In this document: positions 35,091 to 44,149 of the stretch, piece after piece
Numbering within the stretch: the stretch's first letter is position 1
Layout of the letters: every line of letters starts with the position of its first letter
Assembly: GCA_002293185.1 (NCBI GenBank)
Contig: DBCS01000002.1
Span: 62,001-126,000 of the forward strand
Length of the DNA stretch: 64,000 nucleotides
Direction of reading: 5' to 3'
DNA from: Flavobacteriales bacterium UBA952
GTDB lineage: Bacteria; Bacteroidota; Bacteroidia; Flavobacteriales_D; Crocinitomicaceae
Notes under the pieces: model-generated
What the model saw: only the letters and a program-made list of their open reading frames with translations
Told to the model about the DNA's origin: nothing
Databases searched by the model: none
Translations under genes and position numbers: made by a program

Positions 35091-36302
35091 ATGAACTTAC
35101 ACGAATTCCAAGGAAAAGCAATTCTCAAAAAATACGGCGTGGCCGTGCAAGAAGGCATTGTAGTTGATAGCATTGAAGCAGCAGTTCCTGCAGCTCAAAA
35201 GCTTACAGAAGAAACCGGTACCTCATGGTATGTGGTAAAAGCCCAAATTCATGCGGGTGGTCGTGGTAAAGGAACGGTCGAAGAAACAGGTTCTCACGGT
35301 GTTGTTCTTGCAAAAGGCATTGACCAAGTTGAAGAAAAAGTAGCGGGTATTCTCGGTGGTCACCTCACAACGCTTCAAACCAACGGTAAAGGCAAAAAAG
35401 TCAATCAAGTGCTCATTGCACAAGATGTCTACTACCCAGGCCCAACAGAAGTTCAGGAATTCTACATGTCTGTTCTCCTAGACCGCGAGTCTGGCCGCAA
35501 TGTTATTATCTACTCCACTGAAGGTGGCATGGACATCGAGCACGTTGCCGAGCACACCCCAGAAAAACTCTACAAAGAACACATCGATCCACGCGTTGGT
35601 CTTCAGGGTTTCCAAGCGCGCAAAATTGCTTTCAATCTTGGCCTTTCTGGAGAGGCTTTCAAAAATATGGTCAAATTCGTACCATGTTTATACAATGCAT
35701 ACGTTGGCATCGACGCTTCTATGTTTGAGATCAATCCACTATTCAAAACCTCCGATGATAAAATCATCGCAGTCGATGCCAAAGTAAGTCTAGATGGCAA
35801 TGGTTTGTTCCGTCATCCAGACCTCGCCGCTTTGCGCGACAAATCAGAAGAAGATCCAACCGAAGTAGAAGCCGACGAAGCTGGCCTCAATTTCGTTAAA
35901 TTAGATGGTAACGTAGGCTGTATGGTCAACGGAGCAGGCCTCGCTATGGCTACCATGGACATTATTAAGTTGTCTGGCGGTAACCCTGCCAACTTCCTCG
36001 ACGTCGGCGGAACAGCCAACGCAGAGCGCGTAGAAAAAGCCTTCCACATCATCCTTAAAGACCCGAACGTAAAAGCGATCCTCATCAACATCTTTGGTGG
36101 TATCGTTCGCTGCGACCGCGTTGCCCAAGGCATCGTTGACGCCTACAAAAATATCGGCCAACTACCTGTTCCACTTATCGTTCGCTTGCAAGGTACAAAT
36201 GCCGAAGAAGCGAAGCGTTTAATCGACGAATCAGGCCTCAACGTACACTCCGCAGTACAACTCCAAGAAGCTGCAGACCTCGTAAAAGAAGTATTGGCAT
36301 AA
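35091..36302 (+). CDS. sucC: Succinyl-CoA synthetase, beta subunit
   Basis: Forms succinate plus ATP or GTP from succinyl-CoA in the TCA cycle, together with SucD. I start at the ATG at 35091 (MNLHEFQGKAILKKYGV, the standard N-terminus), giving 403 residues; the frame is open 15 codons upstream. It has an N-terminal ATP-grasp domain (KAQIHAGGRGKG) and a C-terminal ligase domain (NGAGLAMATMDIIKLSGGNPANF split over the junction, and NIFGGIVRCDRVAQGI). sucD is not adjacent, which is common in Bacteroidota. A convergent glycosyltransferase gene ends 64 bases away, and no hairpin terminator is visible in that gap. Confidence 0.95.
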   Translation: MNLHEFQGKAILKKYGVAVQEGIVVDSIEAAVPAAQKLTEETGTSWYVVKAQIHAGGRGKGTVEETGSHGVVLAKGIDQVEEKVAGILGGHLTTLQTNGKGKKVNQVLIAQDVYYPGPTEVQEFYMSVLLDRESGRNVIIYSTEGGMDIEHVAEHTPEKLYKEHIDPRVGLQGFQARKIAFNLGLSGEAFKNMVKFVPCLYNAYVGIDASMFEINPLFKTSDDKIIAVDAKVSLDGNGLFRHPDLAALRDKSEEDPTEVEADEAGLNFVKLDGNVGCMVNGAGLAMATMDIIKLSGGNPANFLDVGGTANAERVEKAFHIILKDPNVKAILINIFGGIVRCDRVAQGIVDAYKNIGQLPVPLIVRLQGTNAEEAKRLIDESGLNVHSAVQLQEAADLVKEVLA

Positions 36303-36366
36303 GCTCCAACTCATTTATATTTGAAAAGCCATCCTCCAATGTACGAGGTAGGCAAGTTGAAATAAA

Positions 36367-37332
36367 CTAAATTTTTAAATCTTTTCCACACTTGAAATGG
36401 CCTTTCGGACATACTTTGTGACCATGCAAACCACAAGGGCGGCAGTCTAGGTTTTTTACTTCTATAATGGTGGCATTTTCCGAAAGTGGCCCGAAACCAA
36501 ACTCGGGTACAGTTGAGCAAAAGAAAGCACTTACGGGAGCGTTGGTGGCTGAAGCCAAATGCAAAGGGCCAGAATCATTCACATAATTGTGTTTGGCACC
36601 AGCCATGAGGGCGGCCGATTGTAAAAGCGATAACTGACCAGCTAAATTGATGACTTGTGTGCTTCTTGTATTTTTTACAATTTCATCGAGGTAAGCGCGG
36701 TCGTAAGGCGCTCCTAAAAGGAAAATCTGCTCCTTTGTTTGCGACAACTTTTCTATCAACTCCAGCCAGATTTCTAGCGGCGCTTGCTTGGTGAACCAAA
36801 CACTAGTGGGTGCCAAACAGTAATACGGAACATCTTGATAAATTTGAACTGAATTCAAATCTTCTTTACTTGGAAACAACTGAGGTCGCCGGATAGGTGC
36901 AGCAACCAAGTCTGAAATCAGACATAAATTGCGGTCCACCTCATGCCAATCGGGCTTCATTTCGTGTGGCAAGCGCTTGGAGAAAAAAAACGACAACGGA
37001 TTTTTTTGAAACCCACGACTTTCTTTACCTCTCGCCAAAAGCGTTAAGATACCTGAACTTGCAAATCTTTGTAGATTGATAACGAGGTCGTATTGGTGAG
37101 AACGCAAGGTTTTACCCAAATTCCAAAGGTTCTTTACCTTGTGCCTTTTATCGAAAATAAAAACTTGGTGCAAGAACGGATGCCCAGTTAGTAAACTTTC
37201 ATTTCCTTTTTTGACTACTACATCGATTTGCGCATGAGGATAAGCGGCATGTATGTTTTCCCAAATGGGAGTGGCTAAAATAACATCACCTAAAAAAGCA
37301 GTTTGAATAACAAGAATGCGGTCTAAATTCAT
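36367..37332 (-). CDS. Glycosyltransferase family 9 (heptosyltransferase-like)
   Basis: Probable inner-face LPS core transferase using an ADP-heptose-type donor. Start at the ATG at 37332 (MNLDRILVIQTAFLGDVILATPIW), which gives 321 residues. The frame is open 41 codons further upstream, but only inside the preceding gene. Family features: the N-terminal QTAFLGDVILATP loop, a mid LAPTSVWFTKQAP segment, the late NDSGPLHLASATNAPVSAFF nucleotide-binding motif, and a Cys-rich end (NLDCRPCGLHGHKVCP, GHFKCGKDL) typical of WaaF-like proteins. The start codon overlaps the stop of the upstream CHU_C gene in an ATGA, so translation is probably coupled. Substrate is not proven. Confidence 0.88.
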   Translation of the reverse strand: MNLDRILVIQTAFLGDVILATPIWENIHAAYPHAQIDVVVKKGNESLLTGHPFLHQVFIFDKRHKVKNLWNLGKTLRSHQYDLVINLQRFASSGILTLLARGKESRGFQKNPLSFFFSKRLPHEMKPDWHEVDRNLCLISDLVAAPIRRPQLFPSKEDLNSVQIYQDVPYYCLAPTSVWFTKQAPLEIWLELIEKLSQTKEQIFLLGAPYDRAYLDEIVKNTRSTQVINLAGQLSLLQSAALMAGAKHNYVNDSGPLHLASATNAPVSAFFCSTVPEFGFGPLSENATIIEVKNLDCRPCGLHGHKVCPKGHFKCGKDLKI

Positions 37333-40300
37333 CGGATGAGCGTGACGTAGCCAAGTTTGACAATGGCATCGGTTTTGTTGAGGATAATTTCGATGCGGTA
37401 CTGAAATACGTCGTTGGTGGCAGGTAGGCCAGAGCTGCCAATAATGCCATCCCAACCTTCCTGAGGGTCATTGGTCTCAAAAACTATTTTGCCCCAGCGG
37501 TCAAAAATGCTAAACGTATATTTTTCAGGATCGACGTTTTGCACCACCGGTAAAAAAATAGGGTTCAGGCCATTTGGCGTAAAGGCATTCGGAACAAACA
37601 TGAGGGGGTCGTAGGTCAGGCAAAATTCGTTGGAATAACTACTGTCTATCAAACCAAATTGATTCAGGTTTTCTAGGGCCATTACCCTGTAACATACTTC
37701 GCCTTTGTTGCGCAATTGCGAAACGTCATCGGTGAGGTCATAACTGCCGTCGGGTAGCACTTGAACGGGCACGGCCTCCCAGGTTCCGTAGGCGTTTCTG
37801 AATACCTGGTAGTTTGCAATGGTCCCGGCAAATTGACTATAAGGCGACCAAGAAAGGGAATTGATCATGTTGTACTGATCGGCACTACCTTGTACAAAAA
37901 TGGTGGTGTTTTCATTGGCGTAGGCACCGGGGTTGCCACAGCTGTCCAAATAAATGCTGCGGTAGGTCCAAGGCCCCCACTGGGTATCTACGTCTTCGTC
38001 AAGAAAAGAAGCGATGTTGTTCAAAATAGGCCCTTCACCGATACTTTGGAAAACACCATTGGTGTCTTTCCTTTCAAAAAGCACGCTGGTAATTCCTACG
38101 CTTTGGTCTACCCAGGCCTTGAGCTCGATGTCGCCATCTAAGACACTCGCAACACTAAAATAATGAAAGCTTGGCGGAGTAGGCTGCGGCATGACAAAAC
38201 ACAAGGGGTTCGAAAACGCCGAAAAACCATTCTGTAAATTCGCTTTGATATACAGACAATAACTTTCGTTTTTGAGCAGATTGATACTTGCATTGGTATC
38301 CGTAGTGCTGGATAAGAGCGTCCAGGTATTGTTGTTTTTGCTCCAGATTTCGTAATCTAGAACAGTATTGCCAACGTATTTACTCCAGTTCAAATCTACA
38401 CGTTGAGGGCACATATCGATGAGGTAATTGGCATGAATAGATGTATGAAGATTGGCTTTTGCCGAGGTCTGAAATGAGGGTGGATTGCTTGTGGTAAAGC
38501 AGGAGTCAAATGCAGCTACCGTATAGGTGTACGGGCCGTTATCAAAAGCAACATTATGTAGGTAAGAGGTATTGGTTTGGCCGTAAACCGTATCGAGTTC
38601 GATTAGAAAACCATTTGCATCAAAAGTATAAATAACGTAGCCATAGGTGTCGGGCGCGGCATTGACGTTCCATTGTACTTGCAATTGTTGTGTGCTGGTG
38701 TCAAAACCAACGCTCGATAAAACCGGTATGAATGGCGTCATCATGTCGGTGAGCGAATCGCCGGGTCGGTTGGAGTTGAAGTTGCAGGTGCTGGTTTTTA
38801 AATTCACGCGATAGCGCAAAAACTCATTGCAGAGGTCTATGGTGTCTGTGTAAGTAGTTTGGTTGTACGGAACGCTGTCCAAGAAATTAAAGAAATTGGT
38901 GGGGTATTCGCGGTAGATGTAATAGTGGCTGTTGTACAGCGGTGAGGGCGTGGTTTTAGGTTTGTTCCAGTTGAGCACTGCCGTGCCGTTATTGGGGTTG
39001 TTAAGTGTAAGCAGTATGTTTTTGACGGTATCTGAATAACTTAAAAAAGAACCTCCACAACCTGAGGCTACAGCAATATAGAAGTCATGGCTACTCCAAA
39101 TAGGTGGAATGGTCATATTTGTGGCATTCACATTTAACGTATCGTATAATAAACCATTTTGGAGGGAATACAATTGAAAAGCGGTAAATCCGGAAGTACT
39201 TCCTGAATTGATGGAAGGCCAATTGATCGTAAGCTCATTGGCATTATTGGTTTGAATACAGGCAATTTGTGGTGCAGCTATGATACCTGAATTCAAAACG
39301 TGAATGGTGATGGTGGCGTATTGCACCTGAGGAATAGGACAAACGTCATCTGACGCCTTAAATACAAAATGATACGTTTTTTGAGCTTGTGCCTGGCCTT
39401 GACCGTCTAAAATATGATCGCAAGTTGTCTGCCACGAGAACTGTGCCTGAATTTGTGCGGCTGCAGTAAAAGGAAGTGCGACATTCAAACTAGGGCAGGG
39501 CCCAATTGTACAGGGTAAGTTCCCTTCTAACGTGATATTTTGCGCACTTCCATTCATTTGGGTGTCTGGGTCGGTCACGACCAAATCAAAATTGATGAGC
39601 TCACCGGCATTCACAGTGAGTTCATAGGAAGTGCCACTAGCAAAAGGAGGTGCAATAGTAGGCGGAAAATTACTACTATTACAAGGCTGAAGTACCAGCT
39701 GTATTTCTCGTTCCGTCTCAGAAACAAGCACCCCTGATCGGTAGGCTTTAACAACAATTTTGAGTGCGTAATTACCGATCGTAAAACTATTGAAGGTTAG
39801 ATTACCGTTACTGGGGTCGAGCGCTGCAGCTACATTGCTTGCATTGATGGCTGGTCCGGGTGTCGGGTTGAGGTAGGAGAACCCATTATTAAATGGAATA
39901 GGTGCTGGATTACTTGGCGGATTATATGTGCCCAACGGAAAGTGGTCATAGGGTACGCCAAATTCAAAATGTAAAGAATCTAGATTTGCATCACTTGCTG
40001 CCGCATTGTATTGATAAGGTAAACCGGCACAAGTCACAAAATTGGGATCTTCATTAAAAACCGGAGCGTCGTCGGGTTGTGACAAATTGAAAATTTTAGC
40101 TACAAGGGTAATCCCGTAGGTCGAAGGATTACTGAGATTGGTGAGTGCGCCACTGCGCGAGAAATTTTCATAAGTAAAAGCCCAGCCTTGAGCTGGAGGA
40201 TTTCCATTAAGTGCAACAGGCGCACTGCGGTAAATGACTTTTTCGATGGCTCCAATACCGTTTCCACCATTATTGCCGGTACCGCAGAGTAATGGCCCCG

Positions 40301-40571
40301 CGCCGCCTGGAACTTGTGTACAATTTGGCGATAAATCTTGTCGTTGTACAAATAATACTGGAATGGCAGTAAGGCTAGGGTGGTTCCAAACGCGGAGTGA
40401 TTCAGAAACTGCATTGACATCGGCGCCATTGCAGTCGCGGTAAAAAACAAGTTCAAATTGGTAGTTGCCGTTGCCAAGATGTTTGTAGGTGATTTCGCCG
40501 CCCATGACATGTGAGCCCAGACTTGTGAAAGCCGTGAGTAGCATTACCAATACAATAAGCGCCCTAAACAT
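37329..40571 (-). CDS. Large secreted protein with CHU_C (T9SS type B) C-terminal domain
   Basis: A 1080-residue exported protein: signal peptide (to about residue 19), then an N-terminal domain common in Bacteroidota surface proteins (SHVMGGEITYKHLGNGNYQF, LVFYRDCNG). It continues with cadherin/Ig-like strands (TDPDTQMNG), several fibronectin type III-like segments (VDLNWSKYVGN, AVLNWNKP) and a C-terminal gliding-motility-associated domain: FVPNAFTPNGLNPIF, FSIFDRWGKIVFET, GWDGIIG and the final YVTLIR. The last domain is the type B T9SS signal and usually means surface attachment or release through the T9SS. Function is likely adhesive or structural. It is first of a two-gene unit with the family 9 glycosyltransferase. 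Confidence 0.87.
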   Translation of the reverse strand: MFRALIVLVMLLTAFTSLGSHVMGGEITYKHLGNGNYQFELVFYRDCNGADVNAVSESLRVWNHPSLTAIPVLFVQRQDLSPNCTQVPGGAGPLLCGTGNNGGNGIGAIEKVIYRSAPVALNGNPPAQGWAFTYENFSRSGALTNLSNPSTYGITLVAKIFNLSQPDDAPVFNEDPNFVTCAGLPYQYNAAASDANLDSLHFEFGVPYDHFPLGTYNPPSNPAPIPFNNGFSYLNPTPGPAINASNVAAALDPSNGNLTFNSFTIGNYALKIVVKAYRSGVLVSETEREIQLVLQPCNSSNFPPTIAPPFASGTSYELTVNAGELINFDLVVTDPDTQMNGSAQNITLEGNLPCTIGPCPSLNVALPFTAAAQIQAQFSWQTTCDHILDGQGQAQAQKTYHFVFKASDDVCPIPQVQYATITIHVLNSGIIAAPQIACIQTNNANELTINWPSINSGSTSGFTAFQLYSLQNGLLYDTLNVNATNMTIPPIWSSHDFYIAVASGCGGSFLSYSDTVKNILLTLNNPNNGTAVLNWNKPKTTPSPLYNSHYYIYREYPTNFFNFLDSVPYNQTTYTDTIDLCNEFLRYRVNLKTSTCNFNSNRPGDSLTDMMTPFIPVLSSVGFDTSTQQLQVQWNVNAAPDTYGYVIYTFDANGFLIELDTVYGQTNTSYLHNVAFDNGPYTYTVAAFDSCFTTSNPPSFQTSAKANLHTSIHANYLIDMCPQRVDLNWSKYVGNTVLDYEIWSKNNNTWTLLSSTTDTNASINLLKNESYCLYIKANLQNGFSAFSNPLCFVMPQPTPPSFHYFSVASVLDGDIELKAWVDQSVGITSVLFERKDTNGVFQSIGEGPILNNIASFLDEDVDTQWGPWTYRSIYLDSCGNPGAYANENTTIFVQGSADQYNMINSLSWSPYSQFAGTIANYQVFRNAYGTWEAVPVQVLPDGSYDLTDDVSQLRNKGEVCYRVMALENLNQFGLIDSSYSNEFCLTYDPLMFVPNAFTPNGLNPIFLPVVQNVDPEKYTFSIFDRWGKIVFETNDPQEGWDGIIGSSGLPATNDVFQYRIEIILNKTDAIVKLGYVTLIR

Positions 40572-40629
40572 CCGTTGAATAACGTATTTTTTACTTATTT
40601 AGTATAACGTCAAAGGCCTATAAAGGTTG

Positions 40630-41910
40630 CTATCCTGCAGAAATAATCAACATTTGATCCCAATTGAGGTACTGCTTTGCCAATTCTTGGAGTTTTTTGG
40701 CGTCAACAGCCTTGATTTCAGCGATGTAATGGTCGTAGAAGCTGAGGTCAAGCCCAATGGTTTCGACGTTCGCGAACAGGTCGAGCATAGCGTAAGGGCC
40801 GTCGGCACTTTTGAGCAATTGCCCCATGAGATAACTTTTGACGAGTTCGAGTTCTGCGTCTGAAATAGCCTCATTTTGAAGGCGTTCGAACTCCTTTTGT
40901 ATTTCGAGAAAAGTTGCGGTTCGGGTTTGAACGCCAACCTCTGTCCCAATAACGAAATACCCGAATTTGCTATTTTCCACGATATGTGAGCCGATCCCGT
41001 AGGTATATCCTTTGTCTTCTCGGATGTTGCTCATGAGCCGACTGCCAAAGTAGTCGCCAAGAATGGTGTTGAGCACGCTAAAAGCACAGAAGTCGGGGTG
41101 TGTTTTGTTAAAGAGCGGCCGCCCAATCCGCACGGCACTCTGCACCGCACCTTCATGCTCAATGTGGGTAGCGCCTTGCTCGGGTTGCCATTCGAACGCT
41201 TTGCGCGCTGCAATTTGACTTTCAAAGACATTCAGTAAGACTTGAAAAGCTTGGAGGGCCTCTTCTGAAATATCACCAATTAGGAAAACTTTTTTGAGAC
41301 CGTGGAGGTAATGTTGTTGATGAAAAGCCATAATTGCGCTCCGATCTGCACGCTTGAAATCTTCTAATTGAATTTGTTGTGCATAAATAGATCCAGCAAA
41401 AAGGCTGCGCTGAAATAACCGCTGTGCTAAAAAACTTACTTTTTGTTGTTGCACCATGAATTTTTGTTGGCGCTCGTGTACCAGTTCGTTGAGTTCTTTC
41501 TGTGGAAAGCTTGCCCCAAATAAGCTGTCATGGAAAACTCGGTATGCCTTCAACAGTTGGTCTTTAAGTGCATAAAGCGTTACCACCGTTGTTTCTTGGC
41601 TGAGCGACACATCGTAATAGGCACCAACCGCGTCTAGCGCTTTTTGGATCTGCTTGGCTGTCTTTTGTTTAGTGCCATTGATCAAAAGACCGGCGCACAA
41701 TGAAGCGCTAAGTGGGTCGCCACATACTGATCCTGCGGCAAAATGGAGTTCAATTTTGCTGGTGTCATTTTGAAGGCCTTGTCGAAAATAGAGTACCGCG
41801 CCGTTTTTTAAGTGGTAAGTGTGAGGTGCTACAAAAGAAATATGTTCTACTGGGCGCAATGAAGGTGCAATAGTTCTATCGATTACAGCACGATTTGTTT
41901 GTTGCTTCAT
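40630..41910 (-). CDS. M16 family peptidase-like protein, non-catalytic partner
   Basis: A 426-residue M16-fold protein started at the ATG at 41910, which overlaps the stop of the partner gene as ATGA. It lacks the HxxEH zinc motif. At the matching place the sequence reads through SLCAGLLINGTKQKTAKQIQ. It keeps the other conserved M16 half, including NIREDKGYTYGIGSHI, the Arg/Tyr substrate-binding region. This is the pattern of two-gene bacterial M16 systems in which one subunit carries zinc and the other shapes the chamber. No signal peptide is seen, so the pair may be cytosolic. The frame continues upstream to 41943 only inside the partner gene. Confidence 0.87.
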   Translation of the reverse strand: MKQQTNRAVIDRTIAPSLRPVEHISFVAPHTYHLKNGAVLYFRQGLQNDTSKIELHFAAGSVCGDPLSASLCAGLLINGTKQKTAKQIQKALDAVGAYYDVSLSQETTVVTLYALKDQLLKAYRVFHDSLFGASFPQKELNELVHERQQKFMVQQQKVSFLAQRLFQRSLFAGSIYAQQIQLEDFKRADRSAIMAFHQQHYLHGLKKVFLIGDISEEALQAFQVLLNVFESQIAARKAFEWQPEQGATHIEHEGAVQSAVRIGRPLFNKTHPDFCAFSVLNTILGDYFGSRLMSNIREDKGYTYGIGSHIVENSKFGYFVIGTEVGVQTRTATFLEIQKEFERLQNEAISDAELELVKSYLMGQLLKSADGPYAMLDLFANVETIGLDLSFYDHYIAEIKAVDAKKLQELAKQYLNWDQMLIISAG

Positions 41911-43148
41911 GGTAATTGGGCTTGAATTTGCAACAATGCACAACGATTTTTATCGAAGAGTTGTTGGGCGTAGGTTTGAAGATCTGCAGTTTGAATACTT
42001 GTGAAACGCTCACTTTCTTTGTCGATAAGCGCAGCATCTCCGAGTAACTCAAAAAAGCTGAGGTTCATGGCACGGTTCAGCAAGCCCTGGTCTTGAAATG
42101 CTTTTGCGGTTTGCAATTTTAATATGAGTTGCTGTAGGGCACTTTTGCTCATTTTCTTGCCTTTATATTTTTCGAGCAAGGGCCAGAGTGCGTCGTCAAG
42201 TTCCATTAATGTTCGCTTAGGATTGATTTTACCAGTAATCACAAACAAACCATTATCTATAGAACCGGTTATATATGCCGTGATTTCAGAAACCAAGCGT
42301 TTTTTGCGCTGCAATTCTGTAAAAAGCAGGCCTGTTTTCTCATTGCCGATGTGGTCTGAGAGGAGGTCGGCAAGGTAATAGTCTTTGTCTAAGCGTTTGC
42401 CCATCTGAAAAGCATAGTAAAAAGAGTCTGCCGGTACTTTGCGTACAATTACTTTTTGCCTGAGGCGTTTTTGAATCGGTTCTTCTGGCAGTTTGCGTTC
42501 CACTTTTATTTGTGCAGGGATGTCTCCAAAAAAGTAGGCGACTTTTTGTTGAATTTCGGCTAATTCAAAATTGCCTACAATACATAAGATCGCATTACTC
42601 GGGTGATAGTGTTTCTGAAAAAAAGCGCGAACGTCGTCCATGGTGGCATCGGCGATGTGCTTGATGTTTTTGCCAATAGTGGCCCAGCGATATGGGTGTT
42701 TTTGATAAGCGAGCGGGCGCAATTGGAGCCAGGCATCGCCGTAGGGCTGATTGAGGTAGCGCTGCTTGAATTCTTCGATCACTACCTGACGCTGTACCTC
42801 TAAACTTTTGGGTGTAAAGGCCAAGGAGCGCATGCGGTCGCTTTCGAGCCATAGTGCGGTGTCGAGGTTGTGTGCGGGTAGTACATTGTAGTAATTGGTG
42901 ATATCATTACTCGTAAAGGCGTTGCTTTGGCCCCCCGCCGCTTGCAAAGGCGCATCAAAATCTGGAATGTGCACAGAGCCGCCAAACATGAGATGCTCAA
43001 ATAAGTGAGCAAAACCAGTTTGCTTGGGGTTTTCATCGCGCGCGCCTACATCGTAAAGCACATTGACAACTGCCAGTGGCGTCGAGGGTTCTTTGTGAAA
43101 CAAGACACGCAGGCCGTTTTCTAGGATAAAACGCTCAAAATGAATCAT
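41907..43148 (-). CDS. M16 family zinc peptidase, catalytic subunit (insulinase-like)
   Basis: A 413-residue metallopeptidase with the inverted zinc motif His48-x-x-Glu51-His52 (in TGFAHLFEHLMFGGS) and the downstream Glu ligand in ALWLESDRM. Later it has the M16 middle region (NAILCIVGNFELAEIQQKVAYFFG). It probably degrades peptides in a closed two-subunit chamber with the non-catalytic partner encoded immediately downstream (ATGA overlap). There is no clear signal peptide (MIHFERFILENGLRVLFHKE). The start codon overlaps the stop of the monooxygenase gene by 4 bases, so three genes are translationally linked. Confidence 0.92.
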   Translation of the reverse strand: MIHFERFILENGLRVLFHKEPSTPLAVVNVLYDVGARDENPKQTGFAHLFEHLMFGGSVHIPDFDAPLQAAGGQSNAFTSNDITNYYNVLPAHNLDTALWLESDRMRSLAFTPKSLEVQRQVVIEEFKQRYLNQPYGDAWLQLRPLAYQKHPYRWATIGKNIKHIADATMDDVRAFFQKHYHPSNAILCIVGNFELAEIQQKVAYFFGDIPAQIKVERKLPEEPIQKRLRQKVIVRKVPADSFYYAFQMGKRLDKDYYLADLLSDHIGNEKTGLLFTELQRKKRLVSEITAYITGSIDNGLFVITGKINPKRTLMELDDALWPLLEKYKGKKMSKSALQQLILKLQTAKAFQDQGLLNRAMNLSFFELLGDAALIDKESERFTSIQTADLQTYAQQLFDKNRCALLQIQAQLP

Positions 43149-44101
43149 AGTAGAAATGTAGATTGTGCTGTTAATGCAGCGTTGAAATCGGTAATAAATT
43201 CTTGAACGATAGCACCAGCCGGTAAAATAGTTTCGAAATTACCAGCAATTTGCCCAATTTCGAGTTCTCCGGCATGGAGGTCGCCTTCGAACATTCCTTT
43301 CTTGGCTCGGCCCCGGCCGAGAAGAGCGGCGAGCGCCTCGGCGCTGGCCCCGTTTTGATAGGCAGCCATGAGCTCGTCAAAAAACGGATTGCGTAATAAG
43401 CGAACAGGCGTAAGTTCTTTGAGCGTAAGAAGGGTATCGCCTTCTTGACTATCGACCACAGCTTTTTTAAATTGCTCGTGGGCACTAGATTCAATAGACG
43501 CCACAAAGCGGCTGCCTACTTGTGCGCCATCGGCACCCAAATTCATGACGGCCAACATGGCGCGGCCGTCGCCGATGCCACCAGCAGCAATAAGCGGAAT
43601 GGATATGGCTTTACGCACCATCGGAATCAGGCAAAGTGTAGTGGTTTCATCCCGACCGTTGTGGCCTCCTGCTTCAAAGCCCTCTGCTACCACTGCGTCG
43701 ACGCCAGCGGCCTCTGCTTTAAGTGCAAATTTGACACTTGACACTACATGTACCACCGTAATGCCTTCTTTTTGAAGTGTTTCGGTCCAAGTTTTAGGAT
43801 TGCCGGCACTGGTAAAAACGATAGGTACCTTGTGTCGGATAATGGTGGCAATATGCGCATCGATATTAGGATAAAGCAGTGGTAAATTGACACCAAAAGG
43901 CATTTTGGTTGCTGCTTTACATTTAATAATTTGGGCATCAAGTACTTCAGGATACATCGATCCTGCGCCCAAAAGACCCAAGCCGCCTGCATTAGAAACC
44001 GCCGCAGCGAGTTCCCATCCGGCACACCAGATCATGCCGCCTTGTATTAAGGGGTATTTGATGCCGAATAGCGCGCAAATTTTGTTGCTTATTGAATTCA
44101 T
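43145..44101 (-). CDS. Nitronate monooxygenase / FabK-like flavoprotein
   Basis: A 318-residue FMN-binding TIM-barrel protein of the 2-nitropropane dioxygenase family. Motifs: YPLIQGGMIWCAG, AVSNAGGLGLLG, EAGGHNGRDET, PLIAAGGIGDGRAMLAVMNLGADGAQVGSRFVAS. The family includes nitronate monooxygenases and FabK-type enoyl-ACP reductases. The presence of GGHNG with a conserved His near the flavin leaves both open; fatty acid context is lacking, so I do not choose. It is the first gene of a tightly overlapped unit with the M16 pair. It is divergent from a CHU_C gene, with promoter candidates for both in a 48-base gap. Confidence 0.85.
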   Translation of the reverse strand: MNSISNKICALFGIKYPLIQGGMIWCAGWELAAAVSNAGGLGLLGAGSMYPEVLDAQIIKCKAATKMPFGVNLPLLYPNIDAHIATIIRHKVPIVFTSAGNPKTWTETLQKEGITVVHVVSSVKFALKAEAAGVDAVVAEGFEAGGHNGRDETTTLCLIPMVRKAISIPLIAAGGIGDGRAMLAVMNLGADGAQVGSRFVASIESSAHEQFKKAVVDSQEGDTLLTLKELTPVRLLRNPFFDELMAAYQNGASAEALAALLGRGRAKKGMFEGDLHAGELEIGQIAGNFETILPAGAIVQEFITDFNAALTAQSTFLL

Positions 44102-44117
44102 AAAGAAATGCCTCCTG

Positions 44118-44125
44118 CAAAATTA
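44118..44125 (-). promoter_or_regulatory. Candidate promoter of monooxygenase-M16 operon, -7 element TAATTTTG
   Basis: Exact TAnnTTTG match on the minus strand, 16 bases before the ATG at 44101. It faces away from the plus-strand element at 44137-44144, so the two -7 elements are only 11 bases apart. Confidence 0.5.
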
Positions 44126-44136
44126 GTCGAAATGCT

Positions 44137-44144
44137 TAACTTAG
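44137..44144 (+). promoter_or_regulatory. Candidate promoter of the giant CHU_C gene, -7 element TAACTTAG
   Basis: One mismatch to TAnnTTTG and only 5 bases before the ATG at 44150. If real, the mRNA has almost no leader, and the upstream in-frame ATGs at 44108 and 44132 are not used. Confidence 0.4.
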
Positions 44145-44149
44145 CGAGA

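Noticed and set aside
36303..36366. Terminator between sucC and the glycosyltransferase gene
   Set aside because: Only a short imperfect pairing (CCTC/GAGG) was found, without a T-run.
37333..37455. 41-codon extension of the family 9 glycosyltransferase
   Set aside because: It lies wholly inside the CHU_C domain gene in another frame; the family N-terminus and the ATGA junction fix the start at 37332.
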